43,845 bases of DNA from Chitinophagaceae bacterium (lineage in GTDB: Bacteria > Bacteroidota > Bacteroidia > Chitinophagales > Chitinophagaceae), in NCBI GenBank assembly GCA_013696395.1, contig JACCYQ010000069.1:1-43845 (forward strand), in the 5' to 3' direction. The position numbers and the translations under genes are program-made. The notes below the pieces were generated by a model that did no database searches, was not told the origin of the DNA, and was given only the letters and a program-made list of their open reading frames with translations. Shown here piece after piece: positions 23,052 to 32,846 of the stretch (the first letter of the stretch is position 1; the number at the start of each line of letters is the position of its first letter).

Positions 23052-24035
23052 TCAGGGATTTTCTTTAAGTTCCCAAACCAATGCACTGGCACCCAGAATG
23101 GCTGCATCCGCTTCTTTCAGTTCACTGAATATCAGTTTTACTTTATTTTGAAATATAGGTAACAGGTTTTTTTCCATGTGCTCCCTGGTTGGTTTTAAAA
23201 TATAATCACCAGCTTTTATAACACCACCGAAAAGGATGATCGCTTCCGGAGAAGAGAACATAATAAAATTAGCCAGCGATTCGCCTAAAATCTGGCCGGT
23301 AAACCTGTAAACTTCTTTAGCCAAAGCATCCCCTTTCTGGGCGCAATCGTAAACTACTTTTGAAGTAATATCTTCTGGTTTAAATTTCTTTAGCAAACTT
23401 TCATCTTGTGATTTTTCCAGGAGCTCAACAGCCGTCATTACAATACCTGTGGCAGAACAAAAGGCTTCCAATGAACCATCTAAATCAGTTGACCAATGTT
23501 TTCGTCCCCCGGGTCTGATGATGGTATGGCCTAATTCTCCCGCAAATCCATCATGACCATAAATTAACTGGCCATTTGCTACAATACCACTGCCAACACC
23601 AGTTCCTAATGTGATCATTATAAAATCGCGCATACCTCTTGCAGCACCATACATCATTTCACCCACAGCCGCAGCATTGGCATCGTTTGTGAGAATACAT
23701 CTCACACCAAATTTTTCAGTAACCATTTTAACCAATGGTATTCTGCCTTTCCATTCCAGGTTGGGAGCATAATCAATGGTTCCCGTATAATAGTTACCGT
23801 TAGGAGCGCCTATGCCAATGCCCTTTAATGTGTATTGATCACTTACTGATGTAACAATTGGTTTCAGTTTTGCATATACGGCTTCAATATAATCTTCGAT
23901 ATTAGGATAACCTTCTGTTTTCAGTTCTCCTTTTTGAATAATTTCTCCACGGTGATTGACGATACCATACTTGGTATTCGTGCCGCCAATATCAATACCG
24001 ATAGCTAGTTGATTTGATAAGTCAAGCATTCTCAT
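23052..24035 (-). CDS. ROK family sugar kinase (glucokinase-like)
   Basis: 327-residue ROK protein. It probably phosphorylates glucose or a related hexose with ATP. The phosphate-binding loop IGIDIGGTNTKYGIV opens the protein; LTNDANAAAVGEMMYGAARG contains the catalytic Asp; GTGVGSGIVANGQLIYGHDGFAGELGH is the classical ROK signature. Unusually, the zinc-binding CxCGxxGCxE element that follows in most ROK kinases is replaced by GRKHWSTDLDGSLEAFCSATG, with no Cys cluster. The gene starts 5 nt after the MFS transporter stop, so uptake and phosphorylation are likely co-expressed. There is no N-terminal DNA-binding domain, which argues for a kinase and against a repressor. I take the internal start of the frame near 24020 (MLDLSN or the two codons before) as equally possible. 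Confidence 0.9.
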   Translation of the reverse strand: MRMLDLSNQLAIGIDIGGTNTKYGIVNHRGEIIQKGELKTEGYPNIEDYIEAVYAKLKPIVTSVSDQYTLKGIGIGAPNGNYYTGTIDYAPNLEWKGRIPLVKMVTEKFGVRCILTNDANAAAVGEMMYGAARGMRDFIMITLGTGVGSGIVANGQLIYGHDGFAGELGHTIIRPGGRKHWSTDLDGSLEAFCSATGIVMTAVELLEKSQDESLLKKFKPEDITSKVVYDCAQKGDALAKEVYRFTGQILGESLANFIMFSSPEAIILFGGVIKAGDYILKPTREHMEKNLLPIFQNKVKLIFSELKEADAAILGASALVWELKENP

Positions 24036-24039
24036 TAAT

Positions 24040-25815
24040 TTAATTATCAGTTACATCAAGTGCGCCTTCTTTCGATGTGGTTATTGGTTCTAAATCTTCA
24101 TCTGTTTTTTGGTCATAATCAATTCCCTGCCGCTTTAGAATTCCCTTTACGAGCAACGCAAAGACACCAACATAGGCAAAACATACTACAGCTACCCAAT
24201 ATGATTGGTGAATGCCATATCCTTCAACACTGGACTGCGTTTGTACATAATCTGCCAGTTTTCCCTGTATGGGAGGAATAATACCTCCGCCAAGGATCAT
24301 CATGATTAAAAATGCAGAACCTTGTGTAGTATATTTTCCAAGACCGGCAAGTGATAATGAAAATATTGCGGGCCACATAATAGAGCAAAATAAACCTCCA
24401 CTTAAAAATGCATAAATAGCAATATTGCCTTTGGTCATGATGCCTATTAACATGGCTAATACACCTAAACTAGAAAATATCAACAAGGTTTTTACAGGTT
24501 TATCTTTACTGAAATAAAATGCGGCAATCTGTATTAACACGCAAAAAACATACATATACAGTGGTGTTACATCATATTGTGAAATAGCATTTATTGCAAT
24601 TACAATCCCAAAGGCAACCAATGGAACCACAAACATGAGAACCTGTTTGGTTTTATTTTTAAAGTTAAAAACTGAAATAGAACCTGTCCAGCGGCCAATC
24701 ATCAGACTTCCCCAATACAATGAAATAAACGGAGCTACTTCAGACGATTGAAATCCTCCAAAATCCGGGTGTCTTAATAATTCAGCAAGATTACTAACAA
24801 CGGTAACTTCAGCCCCAACATATACAAAAATGGCTAACATACCCAATACTAATTGCGGGTATTTCATGGCACCCCATCCCTCCGGATTTTTTTGGGCGCT
24901 CATATTTGAAATTAATAATCCTAATACAACCACCGCTAATGCGCCAAACAACCATTTCAACCGGTAAGTTTCCAGATCATGCGAAGCATCCGGGGTTAAA
25001 GTGGAAGGATCTATTTTATAACTGTCGAAAACAGGTACAAACATTACAATTAATAATCCCGTCATAATCAGCAATGAATACAAAGCCTTATTTGCCTTTT
25101 CTGTTTTTTCAGTTGAAATTCCGGCCGGTACCTTTTTGGAAAAATAGAACAGTGCAGCTGCACCAATAAATAAGACACCTACAAATGAATAGAGCAGGAT
25201 TACTTTTTCTAAACCAAGAGAAGCTATTTTTTCATCCGTGATTGCGGCAGTTGTTCCAAACAATGCAAAAGCAACAACTATAGGGCCTATAGCTGTTCCG
25301 AAAGAATTGATACCACCACCAAGGTTTACACGTCCTGTGCCCGTAGCCGGATCACCCAGTGTAATTGCAAAAGGTTGTGCAGCTGTTTGTTGTAAGGAAA
25401 ATCCAAGGGCCACAATGAAAAGGCCGACAAGCATACCGACGAATGTATTTGCATTTACAGCGATGATCATAGCTACCGCTCCTAATGCCGAAAATAATAA
25501 ACCATAAACGATGGATTTTTTATAACCCCACTTTGCAACGAGGTCTTTACCTCCAAATGCCCCATAAGCAAACAATCCTAAAGCACCAATATAATAAGCC
25601 AGGTAGAATGCAAAATCAATCAATTGACTTTGAAACTGATCTAATTGAAAATAGTGTTTACAAAAGGGAATAAAAACACTATTTCCGGCAGCGATAAATC
25701 CCCAGAAAAAAAAGACGGACACCAGGGTTCCTAATGCTCCATAATTAGTTGGAATTTCCTGGCCAGGGTTGCGGGGAGCAGATGACTGTTTTGTAACACC
25801 AATTGATGTTGCCAT
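24040..25815 (-). CDS. Sugar MFS transporter, FHS (GluP/FucP) family
   Basis: 591-residue major facilitator of the fucose-galactose-glucose:H+ symporter type. The opening TM1 [20 protein letters not shown], then [36 protein letters not shown] and the signature [40 protein letters not shown] identify the family. It is longer than the 410-440 residues of GluP/FucP because of an extended central part (about residues 265-300) with a soluble segment. It is the first gene of a two-gene unit with the ROK kinase, divergent from glgA. The likely substrate is glucose, inferred from the partner kinase and the glycogen genes next door. Confidence 0.93.
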   Translation of the reverse strand: MATSIGVTKQSSAPRNPGQEIPTNYGALGTLVSVFFFWGFIAAGNSVFIPFCKHYFQLDQFQSQLIDFAFYLAYYIGALGLFAYGAFGGKDLVAKWGYKKSIVYGLLFSALGAVAMIIAVNANTFVGMLVGLFIVALGFSLQQTAAQPFAITLGDPATGTGRVNLGGGINSFGTAIGPIVVAFALFGTTAAITDEKIASLGLEKVILLYSFVGVLFIGAAALFYFSKKVPAGISTEKTEKANKALYSLLIMTGLLIVMFVPVFDSYKIDPSTLTPDASHDLETYRLKWLFGALAVVVLGLLISNMSAQKNPEGWGAMKYPQLVLGMLAIFVYVGAEVTVVSNLAELLRHPDFGGFQSSEVAPFISLYWGSLMIGRWTGSISVFNFKNKTKQVLMFVVPLVAFGIVIAINAISQYDVTPLYMYVFCVLIQIAAFYFSKDKPVKTLLIFSSLGVLAMLIGIMTKGNIAIYAFLSGGLFCSIMWPAIFSLSLAGLGKYTTQGSAFLIMMILGGGIIPPIQGKLADYVQTQSSVEGYGIHQSYWVAVVCFAYVGVFALLVKGILKRQGIDYDQKTDEDLEPITTSKEGALDVTDN

Positions 25816-25988
25816 GGTTTTTATGGGTTTATTATAATATTAAAATCTCCCCAAAATAACTACAATTGTTCAAACATCTCCAAATAAAACCATATGGTTC
25901 AGAACATTCTCAATTAAAGTGATCGGTATATTTATTGGTCAAAAAAAAATTAGGGCTTACCTTAATTGCAAAATGTATTACATAGCAT

Positions 25989-27404
25989 ATGGAGATAATT
26001 CATGTTTCAGCCGAATGTTATCCTTACGCAAAAGCAGGAGGTCTGGGTGATGTTGTAGGAGCTTTACCTAAATATCAAAATCACCTCGGGCATATTGCCA
26101 AAGTTGTAATGCCTATGTACCGTACAAAATTTTTGTACGATAATGAATGGGAACTGGTACACCAGGGCGGCCAGCAATTTGGGTTAAACTGGTTTCATTA
26201 CAGTGTTATCAAAGAAAAATCGAATAAACTTGGCTTTGATCTTTTCCTGGTTGATATAAATGGTTTATTGGACCGTGAAAAAATTTATGGATATGATGAC
26301 GATGCAGAAAGGTTTACAGCTTTCCAGATCGCTGTTTGTGACTGGATCAACCATTGGCAAAATAAACCTGATGTAATTCATTGTCATGATCATCATACTG
26401 GGTTAATTCCATTCATGATGCAATATTGTTTTGCTTTTGAAAATTTGCGGAACGTATCCCCCGTATTTACGGTTCACAATGCACAATACCAGGGCTGGTT
26501 GGATTGGAGCCATTATCATTTTGTACCTACTTATGATGGGTGGAGGTGGGGTCTGCTTGAATGGGATAAAAAAATTAACCCATTAGCCAGCGCTATAAAA
26601 TGTTCAAAAAAAGTGACTACAGTTAGTAGTAGTTACCTTGAAGAATTGAAAGTTTCAGCTAATGGGCTTGAAAAGCTTTTTGAATACGAACAAGGGAAAT
26701 GCGTAGGGATATTAAATGGAATTGATAATGATGTTTGGAATCCATCTACAGATGAATTTATTCCTGAAAATTTTGATGCAAGTACAGTCACTGATGGTAA
26801 ACTGGCATCAAAAAAGGAATTATGTAATCGTTTTCAGCTGGATGTGGAAAAGCCACTGATCGTTTTTATTGGTAGGCTTGTAGGAGAGAAGGCTGCAGAT
26901 ATATTGCCGGAAGCCATACGGTCATCTATATTTGAATATAATGGTAATGTAAATTTTTTAGTACTGGGTAGCGGGGAACCTGAAGTTGAAAGTGAATTGA
27001 ATTGGTTAAAGCTACAGTTTCCGGGGTATGTAAATATTTTTATTGGCTATAGTGAACCGTTAAGTCATCTGATGTATGCTGGTGCGGATTTTTTATTAAT
27101 GCCTAGTCGGGTTGAACCTTGTGGCTTAAACCAAATGTATGCTTTGCGATATGGAACTGTGCCCATGGTACGGAGTACAGGTGGATTACTTGATACTGTT
27201 ATAGATTTTGGGGACTGGCAGGGATTTGGTATTCGGTTCAACAATGCAACCCCTGAAGATGTAAAACATGCTGTTGGTCGTGCTATTGATCTTTTTTACA
27301 ATAAAAAAAATTTATTATTCTGGATGAGGGAGTTTATGATGAATATTGATCATTCATGGGATACTTCAGCAAAACAATACATCGAATTGTATGAAGAACT
27401 ATAG
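25989..27404 (+). CDS. glgA: Glycogen synthase (ADP-glucose)
   Basis: 471-residue GT5 glycogen/starch synthase that adds glucose from ADP-glucose to alpha-1,4-glucan chains. The N-terminal domain carries the ADP-glucose binding loop AKAGGLGDVVGALPK (about residues 15-29) and DVIHCHDHHTGLIP. The C-terminal domain has VFIGRLVGEKAADILPEAI, VLGSGEPEVE, and the catalytic MPSRVEPCGLNQMYALRYGTVPMVRSTGGLLDTV (read as two adjoining motifs). Start ATG at 25989 fits the usual MEIIHVSAECYP beginning. The following gene is glgC, whose start lies 84 nt after this stop, and the two would act in sequence. Confidence 0.96.
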   Translation: MEIIHVSAECYPYAKAGGLGDVVGALPKYQNHLGHIAKVVMPMYRTKFLYDNEWELVHQGGQQFGLNWFHYSVIKEKSNKLGFDLFLVDINGLLDREKIYGYDDDAERFTAFQIAVCDWINHWQNKPDVIHCHDHHTGLIPFMMQYCFAFENLRNVSPVFTVHNAQYQGWLDWSHYHFVPTYDGWRWGLLEWDKKINPLASAIKCSKKVTTVSSSYLEELKVSANGLEKLFEYEQGKCVGILNGIDNDVWNPSTDEFIPENFDASTVTDGKLASKKELCNRFQLDVEKPLIVFIGRLVGEKAADILPEAIRSSIFEYNGNVNFLVLGSGEPEVESELNWLKLQFPGYVNIFIGYSEPLSHLMYAGADFLLMPSRVEPCGLNQMYALRYGTVPMVRSTGGLLDTVIDFGDWQGFGIRFNNATPEDVKHAVGRAIDLFYNKKNLLFWMREFMMNIDHSWDTSAKQYIELYEEL

Positions 27405-27487
27405 CATAGAAGCTAACTTTGTGCACTTATTTTCATTCGTGGAATTTAAAAATTAATACATTTTCGAAAAAGCTAAACCATAGCCAT

Positions 27488-28759
27488 ATGTCAGAAGAAA
27501 TATTATCAGTGATCTTAGGTGGGGGAGCAGGTACACGCTTGCATCCTTTAACTGCCAGTCGTTCGAAGCCAGCCGTTCCAATAGCAGGAAAATACCGGTT
27601 AGTAGATATCCCCATTTCAAATTGTCTGCATGCAAGTATGGGTCGTATGTTTGTATTAACACAGTACAATTCAGCCTCCCTGAACCGCCATATAAAAAAC
27701 ACGTACCATTTTAGTCCATTCAGTAAAGCATTTGTAGATATACTGGCAGCTGAACAAACGCCAGACAGTGCAAATTGGTACCAGGGTACAGCAGATGCAG
27801 TCAGGCAATGTCTCAGGCATATCCGTCCATTTCCAAGTGATTATGTTTTGATCCTCTCCGGCGACCAACTATATCAAATGGATTTTCGTGACATGCTGGA
27901 TAACCATATAGAAAAAGGTGCGGATATTTCTATCGGAACCATACCTGTAAATGAAAAAGATGCCTCCGATTTTGGGATCATGAAAATGAATGATGAAGGA
28001 TACATTACATCCTTCACGGAAAAACCTAAAAGCGGTTTGGAAGACTGGGTTAGTGACACGGGTGATGAAATGGGAAAAGCGGGTAAGGTATACCTGGCTT
28101 CCATGGGAATTTACATATTCAACAGAAAATTATTATTCGACCTGCTGGAGGTTGAAAAAAAAGATGCCACAGATTTTGGTAAAGAAATCATTCCCCAATC
28201 CCTTGAAAAATATAAAGTAGCCAGTTACCAGTATGATGGTTACTGGACTGATATCGGGAATATTCATTCGTTTTTTGAAGCTAACCTGGAATTGTCAAAT
28301 GAATTGCCTGAATTTAATTTATTCGATAATGACCGGTCCATTTTTACACGACCCAGGTTATTACCTCCGGCCAAGATCAGCGGAACAACCATGAATAAAA
28401 CAGTAATGGCAGAAGGTTCCATCATCAATGCTGCGGGTTTAGAAAATTCGGTTATTGGTATACGTTCAAGAATAGGATTTGGTACAAATATCATCAGTAC
28501 CTATATTATGGGTAATGATTATTATGAAACACTGGAAGAAATCAACCAGTCTCACCAAACCGGGACACCTTTAATGGGTATCGGTGCCCGTTGTCATATT
28601 AAGGGTGCCATCATTGACAAAAATGTTCGCATCGGCGATGATGTTCACATAAACGGCGGCACACATCATGCTGATTCCGAACATGAATTATATACTATAA
28701 AAGATGGGGTAGTAGTGATTAAGAAAGGAGCTATATTACCCAATGGATTTACCCTGTAA
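27488..28759 (+). CDS. glgC: Glucose-1-phosphate adenylyltransferase
   Basis: 423-residue ADP-glucose pyrophosphorylase that makes the glucosyl donor for GlgA from glucose-1-phosphate and ATP. The nucleotide-binding motif VILGGGAGTRLHPLTASRSKPAVPIAGKYRLVD (start to about residue 40) is complete; QGTADAVRQC, LILSGDQLYQMD, and SFTEKPKSG follow, and the C-terminus is a left-handed beta-helix (VRIGDDVHINGG). I start at the ATG at 27488 (MSEEILSVI); the frame remains open upstream to 27419, but those residues do not fit the family. A terminator follows, so glgA-glgC form a two-gene unit. Confidence 0.96.
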   Translation: MSEEILSVILGGGAGTRLHPLTASRSKPAVPIAGKYRLVDIPISNCLHASMGRMFVLTQYNSASLNRHIKNTYHFSPFSKAFVDILAAEQTPDSANWYQGTADAVRQCLRHIRPFPSDYVLILSGDQLYQMDFRDMLDNHIEKGADISIGTIPVNEKDASDFGIMKMNDEGYITSFTEKPKSGLEDWVSDTGDEMGKAGKVYLASMGIYIFNRKLLFDLLEVEKKDATDFGKEIIPQSLEKYKVASYQYDGYWTDIGNIHSFFEANLELSNELPEFNLFDNDRSIFTRPRLLPPAKISGTTMNKTVMAEGSIINAAGLENSVIGIRSRIGFGTNIISTYIMGNDYYETLEEINQSHQTGTPLMGIGARCHIKGAIIDKNVRIGDDVHINGGTHHADSEHELYTIKDGVVVIKKGAILPNGFTL

Positions 28760-28779
28760 ACTCCAGGTAACTTTGTAAC

Positions 28780-28810
28780 AAAAATCGCAGTAATCAGCTG
28801 CGATTTTTTT
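28780..28810 (+). terminator. Rho-independent terminator of glgA-glgC
   Basis: A perfect 11-bp stem (28780-28790 with 28798-28808), 7-nt loop, T run 28804-28810. It lies 20 nt after the glgC stop. Confidence 0.9.
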
Positions 28811-28885
28811 ATGTATGCTGATGTGTATTTGTAACATTAAGTCTTATCTTTCATTTTCAATATTTCCTTAAACTAACGGTTGCTT

Positions 28886-30268
28886 ATGCCCGCAGAAATC
28901 ATCTCTAAGAGAAAATCGCTGAGTTTTTCCGAACTCTGGAATATGAGTTTTGGATTTTTCGGGATCCAGTTTGGATTTGCACTGCAAAATGCCAACGTAA
29001 GTCGAATATTTCAAACACTTGGGGCTGAGTTGGATAATATTGCCATATTATGGTTAGCGGCACCAATAACAGGATTGCTCGTTCAACCCATCATCGGTTA
29101 TATTAGTGATCGTACCTGGCATCCGTATTGGGGAAGAAGACGCCCTTTCTTTTTCATAGGAGCACTCCTGGCTTCTATAGCTTTATTCCTGATGCCAAAC
29201 TCGCCTGTACTATGGATGGCAGCAGTTTTACTTTGGGTATTGGATGCATCAATTAATATATCGATGGAGCCGTTCAGGGCATTTGTAGGCGATAAGTTGC
29301 CAGATTCACAACGAACTACAGGCTTTGCTTTTCAAACTTTTTTTATCGGGGTAGGAGCGGTCATAGCTTCAGCACTGCCGTATATTTTTACCAATGTATT
29401 TGATATCAGTAATACTGCACCAGAAGGAGTCATCCCACCTTCAGTTAAATATTCCTTTTATATCGGAGGGGTTGTTTTCCTGGCTGCGGTATTGTGGACG
29501 GTCTTCAAATCAAAAGAATATCCGCCTGATGATATGGAGAAATGGAAGGAGGAGAAAGCAAATAGTGCAGGTTTTTTAAATGGAATAAAAGAAATTACCA
29601 AAGGAATTGGTACCATGCCTAAAACGATGGTTCAGCTTGCCTATGTTCAATTTTTTACCTGGATTGCTTTTTTTGCCATGTGGATTTATACTACTTCAGG
29701 AATCGCCCAAAATGCATATGGTACTACTGATCCAACCGCAAAAGAATTCCAGGATGCAGGCGATTGGGTTGGAGTGATGTTCATGGTTTACAATGGCGTT
29801 TCTGCAATGGCTGCATTCCTGTTGCCATTGCTGGCAGCAAAAATCAGTCGCCGGTATACTCACTTAATTTGCCTGTTGATCGGTGGTGCCGGGCTGATAT
29901 CTATATTTTTTATTAAATCACCCATTTTATTATTAGTTCCTATGATTGCTATTGGATTAGCCTGGGCTTCCACGCTCACTATGCCTTATGCAATCCTGGC
30001 TGGATCTTTACCGCCATTAAAAATGGGTTTTTATATGGGCGTATTCAATTTTTTTGTAGTGATACCACAAATCATTGCGGCAGCCATACTGGGATTTCTG
30101 GTAAAAAATGTTTTTGAAAATAATAGCATTTATGCCCTGGTTGTTGGTGGTGTATGCATGATGATTGGCGGCCTTTTGAATTTTATGGTTAAAGAAAAGG
30201 AAGAAAGTTTCCAGGAAATAGTAGAAGATATTATGGTCACAGAACAAACCCCTCCGACTTATTTATGA
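28886..30268 (+). CDS. MFS transporter, SLC45 / sucrose-maltose type
   Basis: 460-residue transporter with about 12 membrane helices. The N-terminal part, MSFGFFGIQFGFALQNANVSRIF, then QPIIGYISDRTWHPYWGRRRPFFFIGA, has the D-R-x-x-x-x-x-WGRRRP loop typical of plant sucrose transporters and SLC45 proteins; MEPFRAFVGDKLPDSQRT follows. Bacterial members of this group usually import maltose or other alpha-glucosides by proton symport. I start at the ATG at 28886 (MPAEIIS); a TTG two codons upstream is possible. The last four bases overlap the start of the GH13 gene (ATGA), so transporter and enzyme are translationally coupled and probably handle the same alpha-glucan products. Confidence 0.9.
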   Translation: MPAEIISKRKSLSFSELWNMSFGFFGIQFGFALQNANVSRIFQTLGAELDNIAILWLAAPITGLLVQPIIGYISDRTWHPYWGRRRPFFFIGALLASIALFLMPNSPVLWMAAVLLWVLDASINISMEPFRAFVGDKLPDSQRTTGFAFQTFFIGVGAVIASALPYIFTNVFDISNTAPEGVIPPSVKYSFYIGGVVFLAAVLWTVFKSKEYPPDDMEKWKEEKANSAGFLNGIKEITKGIGTMPKTMVQLAYVQFFTWIAFFAMWIYTTSGIAQNAYGTTDPTAKEFQDAGDWVGVMFMVYNGVSAMAAFLLPLLAAKISRRYTHLICLLIGGAGLISIFFIKSPILLLVPMIAIGLAWASTLTMPYAILAGSLPPLKMGFYMGVFNFFVVIPQIIAAAILGFLVKNVFENNSIYALVVGGVCMMIGGLLNFMVKEKEESFQEIVEDIMVTEQTPPTYL

Positions 30269-32115
30269 AAAAATATTTTATTTTTTTAGTTGCAGCTTGG
30301 TGTTTCAGCTTTGTTGCCAATGCACAAAATATTTATCCAACTCATTGGTGGACGGATATGAAAAATCCTAACCTCCAGTTATTATTGTATGAAAAAGACA
30401 TCGCTAATAATTACGATCATGCATCAACGTCATACCCTGGAGTGGATATTATCAGCACTGAAAAACTGGCTAATAAAAATTACCTGGTGATAAACCTGGT
30501 TATCAATTCCGGAACTAAACCTGGCGATATCAGCATACAGGTCAGGGATAAAAAAAATAAGTTGCGTAATATTTTTTACTCTTTAAAAAAGCGCAGTGAA
30601 GAAAATGCAAAAACAAGGATTACGGGAGTTAGTTCTGAAGATCTCATTTACCTGATTATGCCAGACAGGTTTAGTAATGGTGATCCTTCAAATGATAAAA
30701 TTCCTGGGCTTAGAGATCAGTCTTTGAACCGGGATTCAATTTATGACAGGCATGGAGGCGATTTGAAAGGAATTCAGAATCACCTGGATTACCTGCAGGA
30801 CCTGGGGGTGACTGCTCTCTGGTTAAACCCGGTAATATTGAATGACATGCGCAATCGTACGGAACATGGGTATGCATTTACCGATCATTATAAAATTGAT
30901 CCCCGCATAGGTGGTGAAAAAGCTTATCATGATTTATCAAATGCACTCCATCAAAGAGGTATGAAACTGATTCAGGATGCAGTGTATAATCATACAGGCC
31001 TGGAACATTTTCTTTACCGTGACATGCCAGACAGTACCTGGTTTCACAAATGGCCAGTATATACACAAACTACCTATAAAGACCAGGTTCTTTTTGATCC
31101 TTATGCATCACAAAAAGATTTTCTTTTGATGAGTGATGGTTGGTTTGTCCGTCAAATGCCGGATGTAAATCAAAAGAATCCATACTTTGCTAACTATTTA
31201 ATTCAACATGCAATCTGGTCAACAGAAGAATTCGGATTAGACGGGTGGCGTATTGATACTTATGCATATAATGATCTGGAATTCATGAACCGATGTAACC
31301 AGGCATTGCTGGATGAATTTCCCAATATTCATTTGTTCGGAGAAACATGGGTACATGGCATGGTTAACCAGGCATATTTTACAGAGAATAAATTAGATGT
31401 TCCTTTCAAAAGTAATTTACCGGGTGTAACTGACTTTCAAACACATTTATATGGAATTTTACCCGCGTTGAAAGAATCCTTCGGCTGGTCTGACGGTGTC
31501 AATAAATTGTATACGACATTAGCCAGCGACATCATTTATGAAGATCCCATGAAGCATGTAATCTTTTTGGATAATCATGATAAAACAAGATTTTTTACTG
31601 AAATAAATGAAGATTTTGAAAAATACAAAATAGGTATTGGCTGGTTACTAACGTCAAGGGGTATTCCACAACTGTATTATGGAAATGAAATATTAATGAA
31701 AGGCGCATCTAACCCTGATGGTTGGGTTCGATTGGATTTTCCCGGCGGTTGGGAAGGAGATAAGCAAAATAAATTTTTGGAAAGTGGTAGAACAGAGCAG
31801 GAAAATGAAGCTTTTAATTATGTAAAAACATTTGCCAATTTCCGTAAAAATTCATCAGCCATAAAAACAGGAAAGCTCATGCAGTATGTACCTGTAGATG
31901 GTGTGTATGTGTATTTCCGCTATGATGAAGATCAAACAATTATGTGCATTATGAATACCGCGGATGTAGAAAAGGAAATAGACATGGACCGGTTTACCGA
32001 GAGAATCAAAGACTTTAGCCAGGGAAAGAATATTGTATCCGGACAAATCAATTCATTAACAGGGAAATTAAAGTGTTTACCAAAATCTTTTCAGGCTATT
32101 GAGCTGGTCAGATAA
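30265..32115 (+). CDS. Secreted GH13 alpha-amylase / cyclomaltodextrinase-like enzyme
   Basis: 616-residue glycoside hydrolase family 13 enzyme with signal peptide (KKYFIFLVAAWCFSFVANAQN), so periplasmic or surface-exposed. An N-terminal beta-sandwich (about residues 22-115, WWTDMKNPNLQLLLYEKDI) matches the cyclomaltodextrinase N-terminal domain; the (beta/alpha)8 barrel starts at DLIYLIMPDRFSNGD. Catalytic residues are visible: nucleophile D331 (DGWRIDTY), acid/base E360 (FGETWV) and D439 (FLDNHDK). VYNHTG is conserved region I. The likely reaction is hydrolysis of maltodextrins or cyclodextrins, as in SusA-type neopullulanases. It overlaps the SLC45-like transporter gene by 4 nt. Its last 8 bp overlap, tail to tail, the GLPGLI gene on the other strand. 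Confidence 0.94.
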   Translation: MKKYFIFLVAAWCFSFVANAQNIYPTHWWTDMKNPNLQLLLYEKDIANNYDHASTSYPGVDIISTEKLANKNYLVINLVINSGTKPGDISIQVRDKKNKLRNIFYSLKKRSEENAKTRITGVSSEDLIYLIMPDRFSNGDPSNDKIPGLRDQSLNRDSIYDRHGGDLKGIQNHLDYLQDLGVTALWLNPVILNDMRNRTEHGYAFTDHYKIDPRIGGEKAYHDLSNALHQRGMKLIQDAVYNHTGLEHFLYRDMPDSTWFHKWPVYTQTTYKDQVLFDPYASQKDFLLMSDGWFVRQMPDVNQKNPYFANYLIQHAIWSTEEFGLDGWRIDTYAYNDLEFMNRCNQALLDEFPNIHLFGETWVHGMVNQAYFTENKLDVPFKSNLPGVTDFQTHLYGILPALKESFGWSDGVNKLYTTLASDIIYEDPMKHVIFLDNHDKTRFFTEINEDFEKYKIGIGWLLTSRGIPQLYYGNEILMKGASNPDGWVRLDFPGGWEGDKQNKFLESGRTEQENEAFNYVKTFANFRKNSSAIKTGKLMQYVPVDGVYVYFRYDEDQTIMCIMNTADVEKEIDMDRFTERIKDFSQGKNIVSGQINSLTGKLKCLPKSFQAIELVR

Positions 32116-32845
32116 GATAATTAATAATCATTTTGCTGCCATAATTACCCCAGGTTTTTAAAACTTTGTCGATCGACTGAATCATATTTTCGCGGGTTAC
32201 TTTTTTACCTTTTATAGCGGGAGTTATTGCTTTCAAATTTACATCATACACTTCCACTTTTGTAGCAAACCAGGTTGCATGCAATCGGGGTACACCTAAG
32301 CCCAATATCATGCCTGGTAATCCCTGAATACCTTCCGGGCCGCCACTGATAAGGATTTCATCAGTATAAAATGCAAATAATGCAATGCTGTCATAGAGTA
32401 TGCCAATTGCTTTGCGGCAATTATAACCGGCAATCATTCTGGTATCAGCAGTAATTTTCCATTTAATGGGCAGCAGGCTGTCTTCTATTAAAAAAGTTTC
32501 TTCGTAAACTGGTTTTTGAGAAATAGTTGTGCTTTTTACAAAATCGGTGAATACAACATTTTTATCTGCCACCGGCCTGTACCAGGTACGGGAATCAACA
32601 GGTGTTTCTTTACCTGGCCTATAAATAGATTTTTCCTGGCTACCTGTATAAATATAATAGTTTAAAAAAGTTTGAGGTAACCTTTCTTTAATCTGCTCAA
32701 ACCATTCTGGTTCTAATTCTTTGTAATACTGGTGAACATAGGTTGTCTTCTCAAATTCTATATTAACCGAAGAGAAAAAATTTGTTTGGGCACCGGCTTG
32801 CAGAATAATGCTGAAAAATATTCCTGATAATAATTGTTTTTTCAT
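32108..32845 (-). CDS. GLPGLI family protein
   Basis: 245-residue exported protein of the Bacteroidota GLPGLI family. The family motif appears as GIQGLPGMILGLGV near residue 185; GYNCRKAIG and VFTDFVKS stretches are also typical. The ATG at 32843-32845 starts a signal peptide (MKKQLLSGIFFSIILQAGAQ) and lies one base after the stop of the upstream receptor gene (TAG C ATG). The frame stays open 29 codons further upstream but that part overlaps the receptor gene. GLPGLI proteins are repeatedly found next to outer-membrane beta-barrel receptors, as here; the function is unknown, with peptide or metal handling suggested by context elsewhere. Confidence 0.92.
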   Translation of the reverse strand: MKKQLLSGIFFSIILQAGAQTNFFSSVNIEFEKTTYVHQYYKELEPEWFEQIKERLPQTFLNYYIYTGSQEKSIYRPGKETPVDSRTWYRPVADKNVVFTDFVKSTTISQKPVYEETFLIEDSLLPIKWKITADTRMIAGYNCRKAIGILYDSIALFAFYTDEILISGGPEGIQGLPGMILGLGVPRLHATWFATKVEVYDVNLKAITPAIKGKKVTRENMIQSIDKVLKTWGNYGSKMIINYLI

Positions 32846-32846
32846 G

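Noticed and set aside
27419-27487. N-terminal extension of glgC
   Set aside because: GlgC proteins begin close to the VILGGGAGTRL motif; the ATG at 27488 fits.
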